Positions 18,616-26,716 of a stretch of DNA of 64,000 bases are shown in pieces. Below the pieces are notes generated by a model. That model had not been told where the DNA came from, did no database searches, and saw only the letters and a list, made by a program, of their open reading frames with translations. Where the stretch lies: positions 124,001 through 188,000 of the forward strand of contig CAKRTQ010000002.1 of NCBI GenBank assembly GCA_934402395.1, in the 5' to 3' direction. This DNA comes from an uncultured Eubacteriales bacterium (GTDB lineage Bacteria; Bacillota; Clostridia; Oscillospirales; CAG-272). Numbering within the stretch: the stretch's first letter is position 1; each line of letters opens with the position of its first letter. Made by a program: the position numbers and the translations under genes.

Positions 18616-19338
18616 ATGGAAAAAATCAGAATTCAAAAATACTTTTCGGACTGCGGAGTTCTTTCTCGCCGCGCAGCCGAGGCTGAACTTAAAGCGGGAA
18701 ATGTGACCGTCAACGGCAGACCGGCGCATCTCGGCGACAAGGTAGATCCCGCCTCTGACGTTGTGGCATGGAAGGGTCAGCGTCTCGTATTTACACGCGG
18801 CGATAAAAAATACATCGCGCTGTATAAGCCGCGCGGATTTGTATGCACGCTGGCGGATGAAAAAGGCAGGCGTCAGGTAACCGAGCTTGTTGCCGAAGCC
18901 GGCAGCCGTGTTTATCCGGTCGGCAGACTTGATATGGCGTCAGAGGGGCTTCTGCTGCTCACCGACGATGGTGAATTTGCCAATATGATGACGCATCCGC
19001 GCAATCATGTCCCCAAGGTCTATCATGTGCGCGTGCGAGGAGAGATAACAGATAAGGTCCTTGACCTTCTTTCATCCCCGCTCACGATAGACGGAAAAAA
19101 GATTCGTCCCGTTAAGGTCGATGTGCTTGAGTTTTATCCCGACGGCGCAACACTTGAAATGACTCTTTACGAGGGACGCAACCGCCAGATAAGAAAGATG
19201 TGCGACATTGCGCGTATTGATGTTGTGCGCCTCAAACGCACGGCGATCGGTGATCTTACCCTGCATGGGCTCAAGTGTGGTCAGTGGCGCTACCTTGACC
19301 CTCAGGAAGTCATAAATCTCAAACGCGCTGTAAAATGA
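18616..19338 (+). CDS. rluB: 23S rRNA pseudouridine synthase, RluB/RsuA family
   Basis: 240-residue enzyme converting a uridine in large-subunit rRNA to pseudouridine. An N-terminal S4 domain (IRIQKYFSDCGVLSRR..., about 4-60) is followed by the catalytic core with GRLDMASEGLLLLTDDG (about 104-120, catalytic Asp in GRLD). The family NRQIRKM motif is in YEGRNRQIRKM. Start at 18616 is preferred over GTG 18565, since MEKIRIQKYF is the usual family N-terminus. The gene begins 18 bases after dacF. RluB and RsuA cannot be separated with certainty, but context favours RluB. Confidence 0.93.
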   Translation: MEKIRIQKYFSDCGVLSRRAAEAELKAGNVTVNGRPAHLGDKVDPASDVVAWKGQRLVFTRGDKKYIALYKPRGFVCTLADEKGRRQVTELVAEAGSRVYPVGRLDMASEGLLLLTDDGEFANMMTHPRNHVPKVYHVRVRGEITDKVLDLLSSPLTIDGKKIRPVKVDVLEFYPDGATLEMTLYEGRNRQIRKMCDIARIDVVRLKRTAIGDLTLHGLKCGQWRYLDPQEVINLKRAVK

Positions 19339-19347
19339 GGTGCCCGA

Positions 19348-19734
19348 ATGCTTGAAGTAATACCGATACAGACCAAAGACGAGCAGGAAGCGCTCGCCGC
19401 AAGAGTGGGAGCCGAATATCTGCCAGAGGCACTTGCCTACCGCGCCAATGCAGGCGGTGAATTTGTGGGGATGTGTCAGTTCAGACTCGATAAAGACGGC
19501 GGTCATATGCTCACGCTCGATTCCCTGCCCGGCAATGAGGATCTTCAGCCTATGTTCGTTATGGGGCGCGCCGCGCTCAACTTTATGGAGCTGTGCGGTG
19601 CCGAAACCGCTTATTACGAAGCTCCGATGCACGACCGCGTGCTTGTCGGTGCTATCGGCTTCCGTGAGGATCCCGACGGAAGGCTCTCAGTCGATCTCAA
19701 GGGTTTTTTCGACCACCCATGTCAACACAAATGA
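19348..19734 (+). CDS. Small GNAT-like protein of unknown function
   Basis: 128 residues. Central strands GGEFVGMCQFRLDKDGGHMLTLDSLPG followed by a helix MGRAALNFMELCGAETAYYEAP resemble the core of an acetyltransferase fold. The acetyl-CoA loop is not clear, so activity is uncertain. It is encoded 9 bases after rluB and ends the long plus-strand run before a strong terminator. Co-occurrence with rluB may hint at ribosome-related work, but this is inference. Confidence 0.6.
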   Translation: MLEVIPIQTKDEQEALAARVGAEYLPEALAYRANAGGEFVGMCQFRLDKDGGHMLTLDSLPGNEDLQPMFVMGRAALNFMELCGAETAYYEAPMHDRVLVGAIGFREDPDGRLSVDLKGFFDHPCQHK

Positions 19735-19748
19735 TCAGATCTGATCTC

Positions 19749-19796
19749 AGCACTGTGAAAACTCAACTGTTTTTACAGTGCTCATTTTGTTTTTTC
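19749..19796 (+). terminator. Intrinsic terminator of the scp-rluB run
   Basis: AGCACTGTGAAAAC (19749-19762), loop TCAACT, and a complementary arm (19769-19782, one G-U pair), then CATTTTGTTTTTT. Confidence 0.9.
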
Positions 19797-19929
19797 GCGC
19801 TGTTGTTAACGTCAGGTTAATAAATTTGATGTATACTTGAGTTGTTGTCCCTGCACAAGCGTTTGCTGTGAGAATGGGGCGCATCGGCGCGCAGGATGTA
19901 TCCCGGCGTGTTCCGCCGCAGGGCAGCAA

Positions 19930-20280
19930 TAATGGTTAAAGAAAAAGCAACAGCGCGTAACGGAACTATCCGTTATGCTGCGAATGTTTTTTCGAGCGGT
20001 TCGAATCCGTATTATGAAAGAACATGTAAGTGTTCACCAGAAGCTGAATTCAAATGAATTCACATCAGACGGGGGGCGGCAGCAGCCCTGCCTTTGGCAG
20101 CGCATGCCGCGCCATGCCGCCTCGGGGATACCGTGCGTGCCGACGCGAGCCAGGCAAGGGGAGCCTTTTTCTCTTGCTCCGCTCAAAGTCCGCTCGTGCT
20201 CAACCGATGCGCCGCGCGCTGTGCGTGGGTCGTTGCCGTCTTCCGTCACCATCTCACATCACAGTAATAACAGAAAGAGG
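19930..20280. other. Palindrome-rich, GC-rich non-coding stretch upstream of the SPFH gene
   Basis: The 494 bases between the terminator and the SPFH start hold no credible gene. They contain TAACGGA-ACTA-TCCGTTA (19958-19975), GAATTC-AAAT-GAATTC (20046-20061), GGCGGCA paired with TGCCGCC (20075-20081 and 20115-20121) around an inner TGCC-TTT-GGCA hairpin, and further GC-rich complementary segments to about 20170. It could be an RNA leader, a small RNA gene, or a dispersed repeat that has inserted. A GGTTCGAATCC at 19998-20008 looks like a tRNA T-loop, but no tRNA can be folded. No strong promoter was seen; a TATACT at 19832-19837 lacks a -35. Confidence 0.45.
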
Positions 20281-20290
20281 GGACTTTATA

Positions 20291-21400
20291 ATGAAAAAAC
20301 TTTCGGTCATCGTAAAAAGCTCACAAATTGCGCTTATGTCACAGAACGGCAAGCTGAGATCCGTACTGGGTCCCGGTAAATATTCAAGGCTTGGCGGACG
20401 AGAGTATGAGTGCGTTCCCGTGTACTTTGACCTGATCACAGCCTGCGACTGCAATGCAGACGATCTCAAGCACGCCAAGGGAGCGGAGAACATTACATTT
20501 ATAGAGGTCGCCGACCGCACTATCGCCCTTCACTATCTGGACGGCAACATTTGCGGCGCGCTCTCTGCCGGCAAGCACGCCTTTTCAAATGCTGCCGGAA
20601 AGCACGAATTCAGGATCATAGACACATCCGTGCCCGAAGTGCCGGATGACATTCCCGCCTATGTCTTTGATTCGATCCCCGGCGATAAGTACACGGAAAT
20701 CAACGTAAGCGACTATCAGAAGGCGCGCGTTTACTTCGACAACAAGCTTCATGCTGTGCTTGACGCGGGCAGATACTTTTTCTGGACGACTGAGACAGTC
20801 GTGACAGTTGATTTTGTCGATACGCGTCTGCTCCAGTGCGACATTCCCGGGCAGGAGATGCTTACGCGCGACAAAGTGACCATCCGTGTCAATTTCGTAT
20901 GCAACTATAAAATCACAGACTACGTAAAGATAGCCACTGAGATCGACAACTATGAAAATCAGCTCTACACCGCCGCGCAGCTTTCGCTCCGTGAATATGT
21001 CGGCGCACAAACTCTTGACGAGATCCTTGAAAACAAAAAGGAGATGGGACGCGCAGTGCTCAGCGGTCTGACCGCGAAGGCGGGCGAGCTGTACATAGAC
21101 GTAAAAAACGCCGATGTCAAGGATATTATACTGCCCGGAGAGGTGCGCGACATAATGAATTCTGTGCTGACTGCCGAAAAGCAGGCACAGGCAAACGTGA
21201 TAACGCGCCGCGAGGAAGTTGCGTCCACCCGCTCGCTGCTCAACACAGCAAAGCTCATGGATGAAAACGCAACGCTCTACAAGCTCAAGGAGCTTGAATA
21301 TGTCGAAAAGATATGCCGCAATGTCGGCAGCATCAACGTCACCGGAGGCGGCGACCTGCTCACCCAGCTTACCGCGATCCTCCGCGGACACAAAAACTGA
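20291..21400 (+). CDS. SPFH/slipin-type band 7 protein
   Basis: 369-residue SPFH-domain protein. The body includes VDFVDTRLLQCDIPGQEMLTRDKVTIRVN (about 175-200), YTAAQLSLREYVGAQTLDEIL and ITRREEVASTRSLLNTAKLM, all typical of slipin-like proteins, with the usual C-terminal helical region. The N-terminus has a duplicated beta domain instead of the usual membrane anchor, so it may be a peripheral or cytosolic form. Start at 20291 is chosen for AAAGAGGGGAC upstream; an in-frame extension to 20054 runs through the palindrome-rich DNA and is unlikely to be translated. No NfeD partner gene is adjacent. Confidence 0.83.
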   Translation: MKKLSVIVKSSQIALMSQNGKLRSVLGPGKYSRLGGREYECVPVYFDLITACDCNADDLKHAKGAENITFIEVADRTIALHYLDGNICGALSAGKHAFSNAAGKHEFRIIDTSVPEVPDDIPAYVFDSIPGDKYTEINVSDYQKARVYFDNKLHAVLDAGRYFFWTTETVVTVDFVDTRLLQCDIPGQEMLTRDKVTIRVNFVCNYKITDYVKIATEIDNYENQLYTAAQLSLREYVGAQTLDEILENKKEMGRAVLSGLTAKAGELYIDVKNADVKDIILPGEVRDIMNSVLTAEKQAQANVITRREEVASTRSLLNTAKLMDENATLYKLKELEYVEKICRNVGSINVTGGGDLLTQLTAILRGHKN

Positions 21401-21408
21401 AAACGATC

Positions 21409-21453
21409 AATATAACAAGACTGCCGCGGCAAGCGCGGCAGTCTTGTTATATT
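21409..21453. terminator. Bidirectional terminator between SPFH gene and serS
   Basis: A 20-base arm (AATATAACAAGACTGCCGCG, 21409-21428) and its perfect complement surround a 5-base loop, then TACTTTTTC on the plus side. The serS stop codon overlaps its edge. Confidence 0.88.
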
Positions 21454-22744
21454 ACTTTTTCTTCGGTACAAGCACCTCGGTGCCGCCCATGTAGGGACGC
21501 AGCACCTCCGGGATGGTAACGCTGCCGTCTGCCTGAAGATGATTTTCAAGGAATGCAATAAGCATACGCGGCGGTGCGACAACGGTGTTGTTGAGGGTGT
21601 GAGGCAGATACATTTTGCCGTCGGCGCCCTTTACGCGCATTCTGAGACGGCGCGCCTGAGCATCTCCGAGGTTGGAGCAGGAACAGACCTCAAAATATTT
21701 CTGCTGACGGGGCGACCACGCCTCGATATCGCAGGACTTGACCTTGAGGTCGGCAAGGTCGCCAGAGCAGCACTCAAGCTGACGCACCGGTATTTCCATT
21801 GAGCGGAAGAGCTCGACCGAGAAACGCCACATTTTTTCATACCAAGCCATGCTGTCCTCAGGGCGGCAGACAACGATCATCTCCTGCTTTTCAAACTGGT
21901 GAATACGGTAAACACCGCGCTCCTCAATGCCGTGCGCGCCCTTTTCCTTGCGGAAGCAGGGACTGTAGCTCGTGAGCGTCTGCGGCAGGCTCGACTCGGG
22001 AATGATCTGATCTATGAATTTGCCTATCATCGAATGCTCGGAGGTACCTATAAGGTAAAGATCCTCGCCTTCGATCTTGTACATCATAGCATCCATGTCG
22101 TTCTGGCTCATAACGCCCTCAACGACATTGCCGTGGATCATAAAAGGCGGGATGCAGTAGGTGAAGCCCTTGTTTATCATGAAATCGCGGGCATACGCGA
22201 GCACTGCGGAATGCAGACGCGCGATATCGCCCATGAGGTAGTAAAAGCCGTTGCCGGAAACTCGTCCTGCGGCATCCATATCAACGCCGTTGAACTTCTC
22301 CATTATCTCGGTATGGTACGGTATCTCAAAATCCGGCACCACGGGATCGCCGAAGCGCTGCACTTCAACATTGTGGCTGTCATCGGGACCTATCGGTACG
22401 CTGGGATCGATAATATTCGGGATCAGTAGCATGATCTTTCTGATCTTCGCCTCAAGCTCCGGTTCCTTCTTTTCAAGTTCGGCAAGACGCGCTGCGCTCT
22501 CTGCGACCTTTTTCTTCATTTCCTCTGCTTCGGCACGCTGACCGTGAGCCATAAGAACACCTATCTGCTTTGAGCAGCGGTTTTTTTCGGCGCGCAGCTC
22601 GTTAGCTTCCTGTATAGTGCTGCGGTTTTCGGCATCAAGAGCTATCACCTCATCGACAAGGGGAAGCTTTGAATCCTGAAATTTGTTTTTGATGTTCTGC
22701 TTTACAACGTCGGGATTTTCCCGCACGAATTTAATGTCAAGCAT
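21452..22744 (-). CDS. serS: Serine--tRNA ligase
   Basis: 430-residue class II synthetase that charges tRNA-Ser. The N-terminal coiled-coil arm (about 30-105, rich in Lys and Glu) binds the long variable arm of tRNA-Ser. Motif 2 is in FRKEKGAHGIEERGVYRIHQFEKQEM (split here as FRKEKG...RIHQF) and motif 3 is in NNTVVAPPRMLIAFLEN. Length is normal. AACGGAGGAAAAACAA precedes the ATG. It is preceded by a T-box leader and its own promoter. Confidence 0.98.
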   Translation of the reverse strand: MLDIKFVRENPDVVKQNIKNKFQDSKLPLVDEVIALDAENRSTIQEANELRAEKNRCSKQIGVLMAHGQRAEAEEMKKKVAESAARLAELEKKEPELEAKIRKIMLLIPNIIDPSVPIGPDDSHNVEVQRFGDPVVPDFEIPYHTEIMEKFNGVDMDAAGRVSGNGFYYLMGDIARLHSAVLAYARDFMINKGFTYCIPPFMIHGNVVEGVMSQNDMDAMMYKIEGEDLYLIGTSEHSMIGKFIDQIIPESSLPQTLTSYSPCFRKEKGAHGIEERGVYRIHQFEKQEMIVVCRPEDSMAWYEKMWRFSVELFRSMEIPVRQLECCSGDLADLKVKSCDIEAWSPRQQKYFEVCSCSNLGDAQARRLRMRVKGADGKMYLPHTLNNTVVAPPRMLIAFLENHLQADGSVTIPEVLRPYMGGTEVLVPKKK

Positions 22745-22784
22745 TTGTTTTTCCTCCGTTTTGTGATTTTTTAAAAATTATCTG

Positions 22785-23008
22785 ACAACAAAAAACACCC
22801 CGGCATACGTCACGCATACGCCAAGGGTGAATAAACACGGTGCCACCTTGTTTTTAACTCAATGTCTTTAACGCAAACACGCGGCGCCGTTCTTCGCGGG
22901 CAGCTCTGGAGTGGATATGACCCGGTGGGCGCCGCAGGGCTCACAGCCTTGACCCAGCGTCTCTTTCCGTCTTTCGGGCTTTTTTTCCGTCATTGCTTTT
23001 ACTCTGTA
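22785..23008 (-). ncRNA. T-box riboswitch controlling serS
   Basis: The minus-strand leader has the T-box signature AAGGTGGCACCGTG (plus positions 22836-22849). The terminator CACCCTTGGCGTATG...CGGGGTG with six T's follows (22787-22829). The antiterminator would pair the T-box with the upstream side of the terminator. A long Stem I region lies at about 22880-23000. Uncharged tRNA-Ser would promote readthrough. A UCC (Ser) codon within ATATCCACTCC is a possible specifier but was not proven by folding. Confidence 0.92.
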
Positions 23009-23009
23009 T

Positions 23010-23038
23010 ATTTTATACTGAAAACGTGATTTTGTCAA
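23010..23038 (-). promoter_or_regulatory. Sigma-A promoter of serS
   Basis: Minus strand TTGACA (plus 23033-23038), 17-base spacer, TAAAAT (plus 23010-23015), just upstream of the T-box. Confidence 0.85.
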
Positions 23039-23071
23039 TCCCTTTTTGAAATATTTATGCGTCCGGCTGAA

Positions 23072-23692
23072 TTATTCGTCATCGCATTCATCCGCATCGC
23101 AAAACTCATACGCACCTTTTCTCAGCCTTATTACCCGTCTGCCGCCGACATCAAGCGCCTTACGGTTGATCCGCGAGATCACTGTCACGATATCGTGCTT
23201 TTTTCGTTCCGGGTTTTCAATGAATAGCTTTCCTATACACGCATCTCCGATATCCTCGGGTGCCGACGGACCGCAGCAGAGAATATACATCACCACCGAA
23301 TATTCCTCAGGCGTCAGCCCAAGCCTGTAACCGGCGTTTATCACCTTGTCGCCGCGAAAGGCCATATCACCGGCATGGCGCCGTCTGCCGTACGCTTCGA
23401 TATCCTTGAGAAAGGACAGCAGCACCGGGGAATACGGATCTTCGCAACAATTCATATGCGCGGAATACCGTTCGGCGCCCGCGCCTATCGCTATGCGCGG
23501 TACATCTTTGCAATATATTGTTCCCAGCACAGGCGAAAACGGACAGAAAAACAGTATGACCTTGTACTTTTCGCTTTTTATTGCGGATTCAAAATCTATC
23601 GGTTGCGGCGCAAATGTCAACACACGCTTTCTGCGCAGGTACCGGGAATATTCCATGCGCGTTCCGATGTCGTCGCAGATAAGCAGAATCAT
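23072..23692 (-). CDS. Response-regulator-like protein with degenerate receiver
   Basis: 206 residues. The N-terminus MILLICDDIGTRMEYSRYL is receiver-like, but no clear phosphoacceptor Asp is seen in the YKVILFFCPFSPV strand-3 position. From about 115 the DKVINAGYRLGLTPEEYSVVMYIL segment and the terminal VGGRRVIRLRKGAYEF resemble an OmpR-type winged helix. It probably works as a phosphorylation-independent regulator or has lost control by a kinase; no histidine kinase is nearby. The ATG overlaps the radC stop (ATGA). Cys-rich for its size (8 Cys). Confidence 0.6.
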   Translation of the reverse strand: MILLICDDIGTRMEYSRYLRRKRVLTFAPQPIDFESAIKSEKYKVILFFCPFSPVLGTIYCKDVPRIAIGAGAERYSAHMNCCEDPYSPVLLSFLKDIEAYGRRRHAGDMAFRGDKVINAGYRLGLTPEEYSVVMYILCCGPSAPEDIGDACIGKLFIENPERKKHDIVTVISRINRKALDVGGRRVIRLRKGAYEFCDADECDDE

Positions 23693-24450
23693 TCCGCACC
23701 ATCTCCATCGTCCGCACAGCCGCTCATACCACTGTAAAACGAATCAAAATCCAGCTGTGCTACGTTCGGTGACAAAAGCTTTCTGCCATCGCCGCCCAAA
23801 ACGACCCCATAATATTTTCCCGCAATGATGTAATGCTCAAGCAGGCATATCCCGCACATATCAAGGATCTGCCTCAACTGCATTGTGAGCGTGATATCAT
23901 CACGCGACGGTTGGGCAATCCCGTTTGGGTGATTATGCGCCAGAACTACCACCGTCGCATTGCGGCGCAGCGTTTTTTCAATGATGGTGCGCGGTGTTAT
24001 ATTGACGGAATTCACTGCGCCGTCGCCTACTATCGCAACATCAAGCAGCTTCATGCTGTTGTCAAACATCATAAGGTAAGCACGCTCGACCGTAAGTCCT
24101 ATGTAAAGACGGACAAGATATTCGCCGATCTGTTTACCGGATGTATACCGCATTTCGGCTTTTCCGCGCTCAATGGCATAACGCCTTGTTACAGCGCATA
24201 TCATCTTGAACATTGTTGCCGCATGAGTGCCAACACCGGGAACATTCTTTATTTCATCAATATCCGCCTCAAGAATACCGGCAAGCGAACCGAAGTGTTC
24301 GACGAGCAGATGCGCGGTTTCGTTTACATCGCGTTGCGGAATAGCGTAAAACAGCATAAGCTCAACGACCTCATGCGTGCTGAAGGAATCAAGACCTTCA
24401 CGCAAGAAACGTTCCTTCAGACGTGCACGGTGCCCGTCATGCGTACTCAT
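23689..24450 (-). CDS. radC: RadC family JAB-domain protein
   Basis: 253-residue RadC/YsnA-like protein. An N-terminal helix-hairpin-helix region (IDEIKNVPGVGTHAATMFK, about 63-81) is followed by a JAMM-type metalloprotease-like domain with the motif H-N-HPNG-x4-SRDD at about 172-182 and an upstream Glu. RadC genes are often called DNA repair genes, but the original radC phenotype in E. coli was later assigned to recG, so function is uncertain. Start and end are both overlapped in ATGA fashion with guaB and the next gene. Confidence 0.93.
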   Translation of the reverse strand: MSTHDGHRARLKERFLREGLDSFSTHEVVELMLFYAIPQRDVNETAHLLVEHFGSLAGILEADIDEIKNVPGVGTHAATMFKMICAVTRRYAIERGKAEMRYTSGKQIGEYLVRLYIGLTVERAYLMMFDNSMKLLDVAIVGDGAVNSVNITPRTIIEKTLRRNATVVVLAHNHPNGIAQPSRDDITLTMQLRQILDMCGICLLEHYIIAGKYYGVVLGGDGRKLLSPNVAQLDFDSFYSGMSGCADDGDGAE

Positions 24451-25949
24451 AATTTTGTATTTGTCGTTTTGAGTATAACGTCGTGATACCCGCCCTCAAC
24501 TATACTGGTGGAAGATACAAGCGTTATACGTGCATTCTTTTGCAGGTCGGGGATATTGGTCACACCGCAGTTGCACATAGTGGATTTCACCTTGTAAAGG
24601 CTCTTGGCAACATTGTCATGAAGCGGTCCGGCGTATACGACATAGGAGTCCACGCCCTCCTCGAAGTTAAGGCCGCCCTTTCCGCCGAGGTCGTACCTCT
24701 GCCAGTTGCGGGCGCGGTTCGATCCTTCGCCCCAGTATTCCTTTACGTACTGACCGTTGATGAACAAGCGGTTTGTCGGGCTTTCATCGAATCTGGCAAA
24801 ATATCTGCCGAGCATGATGAAGTCTGCGCCCATAGCAAGAGCCAACGTCATGTGGTAATCGTGAACTATACCGCCATCAGAGCATATCGGCACGTAAACA
24901 CCCGTCTCCTCGTAGTACTCATCGCGGGCGGCTGCGACCTCAATAAGAGCCGTCGCCTGACCTCTGCCTATTCCCTTCTGCTCGCGCGTGATGCATATCG
25001 AACCGCCGCCGATGCCGACCTTCACAAAGTCCGCACCCGCTTCGGCAAGAAAACGGAATCCGTCACGATCGACCACGTTGCCCGCGCCGACCTTAACGCT
25101 GTCGCCGTATTTCTGACGTATGAAATCAAGAGTCTGCTTCTGCCAGCAGGTATATCCCTCGGATGCATCTATGCAAAGAACGTCAACACCCGCATCAATA
25201 AGAGCGGGAACGCGCTCGGCATAGTCGCGCGTGTTGATGCCCGCGCCGACCATAAAACGCTTCTGACTGTCAAGCAGCTCCTGCGGATTTTCCTTGTGGT
25301 CGGAATAGTCCTTGCGGAAAACGAAATAGCAGAGCCTGTCCTCGTCATCGACGATAGGAAGAGCGTTGAGCTTGTTGTCCCAAATAATATCATTGGCTTC
25401 CTTGAGCGTGGTATCTGCCGGAGCGGTAATGAGACGAGCACGCGGAGTCATGAATTCGGAGACCTTAAGCTCGGGCGACATACGCGAAACGCGGTAATCA
25501 CGTCCGGTAACGATACCGAGCAGATGCCCGTTGTGGGCGCCGTTGTCTGTGACCGCAATCGTTCCGTGACCGTTACGTTCAACAAGAGCCAAAACATCCG
25601 CAAGTGTGTTGTCGGGCGTAAGGTTAGAATCGCTGACTACAAAACCCGCCTTGTAGCTTTTTACGCGCGCGACCATAGCCGCTTCATCCTCGATGCTCTG
25701 GGAACCGTAAATAAAAGACATTCCGCCCTCACGCGCCAGCGCGATCGCCATTCTGTCATCGGATACCGACTGCATTACAGCAGATACCAGCGGAATGTTG
25801 AGATTGATTTCTGATCTCTCGCCACGGCGGAACTTTACAAGAGGTGTCACGAGCGAAACATTGGACGGAATGCAATCGGTCGATGTGTAGCCGGGTATCA
25901 GAAGATACTCGCTGAATGTGTGCGAGGGTTCGGAATAGAAGTGTGCCAT
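24447..25949 (-). CDS. guaB: IMP dehydrogenase, Tritrichomonas-like subgroup
   Basis: 500-residue IMPDH catalysing NAD-dependent oxidation of IMP to XMP, the first committed step of GMP synthesis. The catalytic Cys is C319 in GIGGGSICITREQKG. The mobile flap carries the Arg-Tyr dyad at 418-419 (NWQRYD), and K310 and E431 are also present. All four positions coincide with the numbering of the Tritrichomonas foetus enzyme, with which long segments agree as I recall it. Two CBS-type segments lie at about 100-220. The 3' end overlaps radC. Upstream a hairpin lies in the leader. Confidence 0.97.
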   Translation of the reverse strand: MAHFYSEPSHTFSEYLLIPGYTSTDCIPSNVSLVTPLVKFRRGERSEINLNIPLVSAVMQSVSDDRMAIALAREGGMSFIYGSQSIEDEAAMVARVKSYKAGFVVSDSNLTPDNTLADVLALVERNGHGTIAVTDNGAHNGHLLGIVTGRDYRVSRMSPELKVSEFMTPRARLITAPADTTLKEANDIIWDNKLNALPIVDDEDRLCYFVFRKDYSDHKENPQELLDSQKRFMVGAGINTRDYAERVPALIDAGVDVLCIDASEGYTCWQKQTLDFIRQKYGDSVKVGAGNVVDRDGFRFLAEAGADFVKVGIGGGSICITREQKGIGRGQATALIEVAAARDEYYEETGVYVPICSDGGIVHDYHMTLALAMGADFIMLGRYFARFDESPTNRLFINGQYVKEYWGEGSNRARNWQRYDLGGKGGLNFEEGVDSYVVYAGPLHDNVAKSLYKVKSTMCNCGVTNIPDLQKNARITLVSSTSIVEGGYHDVILKTTNTKL

Positions 25950-25998
25950 TTTATGTTACCATGCCTTTCTTGCTCATATTGCCTGAATTGCAAATGAG

Positions 25999-26028
25999 GC
26001 GTGAAACGCCCGTGCGGGTCTTTCACGC
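25999..26028. other. Stem-loop upstream of guaB
   Basis: GCGTGAAA (25999-26006) pairs with TTTCACGC (26021-26028), with an inner CCCG-TG-CGGG. It is about 50 bases upstream of the guaB start on its transcript. On the plus strand it is followed by TTGTTTTTT and looks like an intrinsic terminator, although no plus-strand gene points at it. Confidence 0.45.
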
Positions 26029-26071
26029 TTGTTTTTTACTGTTTTATTGTGATCCCGCCATTTTAATTCCG

Positions 26072-26110
26072 CGTCCGGGCTGCCGCGACTAAAGCGCGGC
26101 AGCCCGGACG
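26072..26110 (-). terminator. Long GC-rich hairpin after the P-loop gene
   Basis: Perfect 16-base arms (CGTCCGGGCTGCCGCG and its complement) around a 7-base loop, starting 10 bases after the stop of the gene at 26121. The following minus-strand sequence GGAATTAAAA has no T tract, so termination would be inefficient or the hairpin may protect the mRNA end. Confidence 0.5.
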
Positions 26111-26120
26111 GGAGTTATTT

Positions 26121-26528
26121 TCAGATGTATCTTTTGATCGTGTCATCGGCATCCTCTGCGGGAAGCGAGGATGTCATTACTATGTTGACCTTGTGGGTAT
26201 CCGCAAGCTCGTCAAGAGACTGAAGCAGACGCTCGAATGCATCGCGGTCATTGTTGCAGATGCGGAGCGCGGAATCAATAAAGACGTGCGTTACGTCATG
26301 GTTGCTGGCAAGAATACCCGCAACAAAGCCGTAAAGAGCACCGGCGTCAAACACATAGTACTCATCAACGTTGATAAGGCGGCATCTGTAATTCACATCA
26401 TAGCGGAGCTTTATGCCCTTTTCGATGCAGACAACAGAGCCCTCGCTGGACTCAACAGCCTGATTGACCATTTCAATAAGAGTTTTTGTTTTGCCGGAGC
26501 CCTTGACTCCGATAAACAATTTAAGCAT
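26121..26528 (-). CDS. Small P-loop ATPase-like protein
   Basis: 135 residues beginning MLKLFIGVKGSGKTKTLI with a clear Walker A motif (GVKGSGKT, residues 7-14) and a Walker B-like hydrophobic strand VTHVFIDSAL near 87-96. There is no helicase, kinase or ABC signature, and the protein ends soon after, so it is a minimal NTPase domain. Start at 26528 is preferred since the Walker A sits close to the N-terminus in such proteins; the upstream GTG/ATG options add unrelated residues. It has its own sigma-A promoter. Function unknown. Confidence 0.75.
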   Translation of the reverse strand: MLKLFIGVKGSGKTKTLIEMVNQAVESSEGSVVCIEKGIKLRYDVNYRCRLINVDEYYVFDAGALYGFVAGILASNHDVTHVFIDSALRICNNDRDAFERLLQSLDELADTHKVNIVMTSSLPAEDADDTIKRYI

Positions 26529-26660
26529 ATAATTTACCGTACCTTTCCCGGCTGTATGCCGAAGCACACAGAGCATGAAAAAAATGTATTAGGAGTTTCC
26601 CCTTTCTTTTCACGCCGGCGTTTTACTTCCCCGCATTTCGGATTAATCTTCGCTGATTAT

Positions 26661-26689
26661 ATTATACACTATAAATCCCGAAAAATCAA
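26661..26689 (-). promoter_or_regulatory. Sigma-A promoter of the P-loop gene
   Basis: Minus strand TTGATT (plus 26684-26689), 17-base spacer, TATAAT (plus 26661-26666). The 5' leader is over 120 bases and has no obvious known riboswitch. Confidence 0.7.
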
Positions 26690-26716
26690 GTACTTTTTAA
26701 GATCGTAACCTAAAAA

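Noticed and set aside
19985..20020. tRNA gene suggested by GGTTCGAATCC
   Set aside because: No matching acceptor stem, D-arm or anticodon arm can be drawn around the T-loop-like motif.
20034..20252. 72-codon minus-strand frame in the structured region
   Set aside because: Biased Arg/Gly/Cys composition, no ribosome site and overlap with palindromes; more likely repeat or RNA structure.
20054..20290. N-terminal extension of the SPFH protein
   Set aside because: It would translate the palindrome-rich non-coding DNA; a strong ribosome site marks 20291.
24483..25814. 443-codon plus-strand frame opposite guaB
   Set aside because: Antisense to a certain IMP dehydrogenase gene, with no start context and no recognisable domains.
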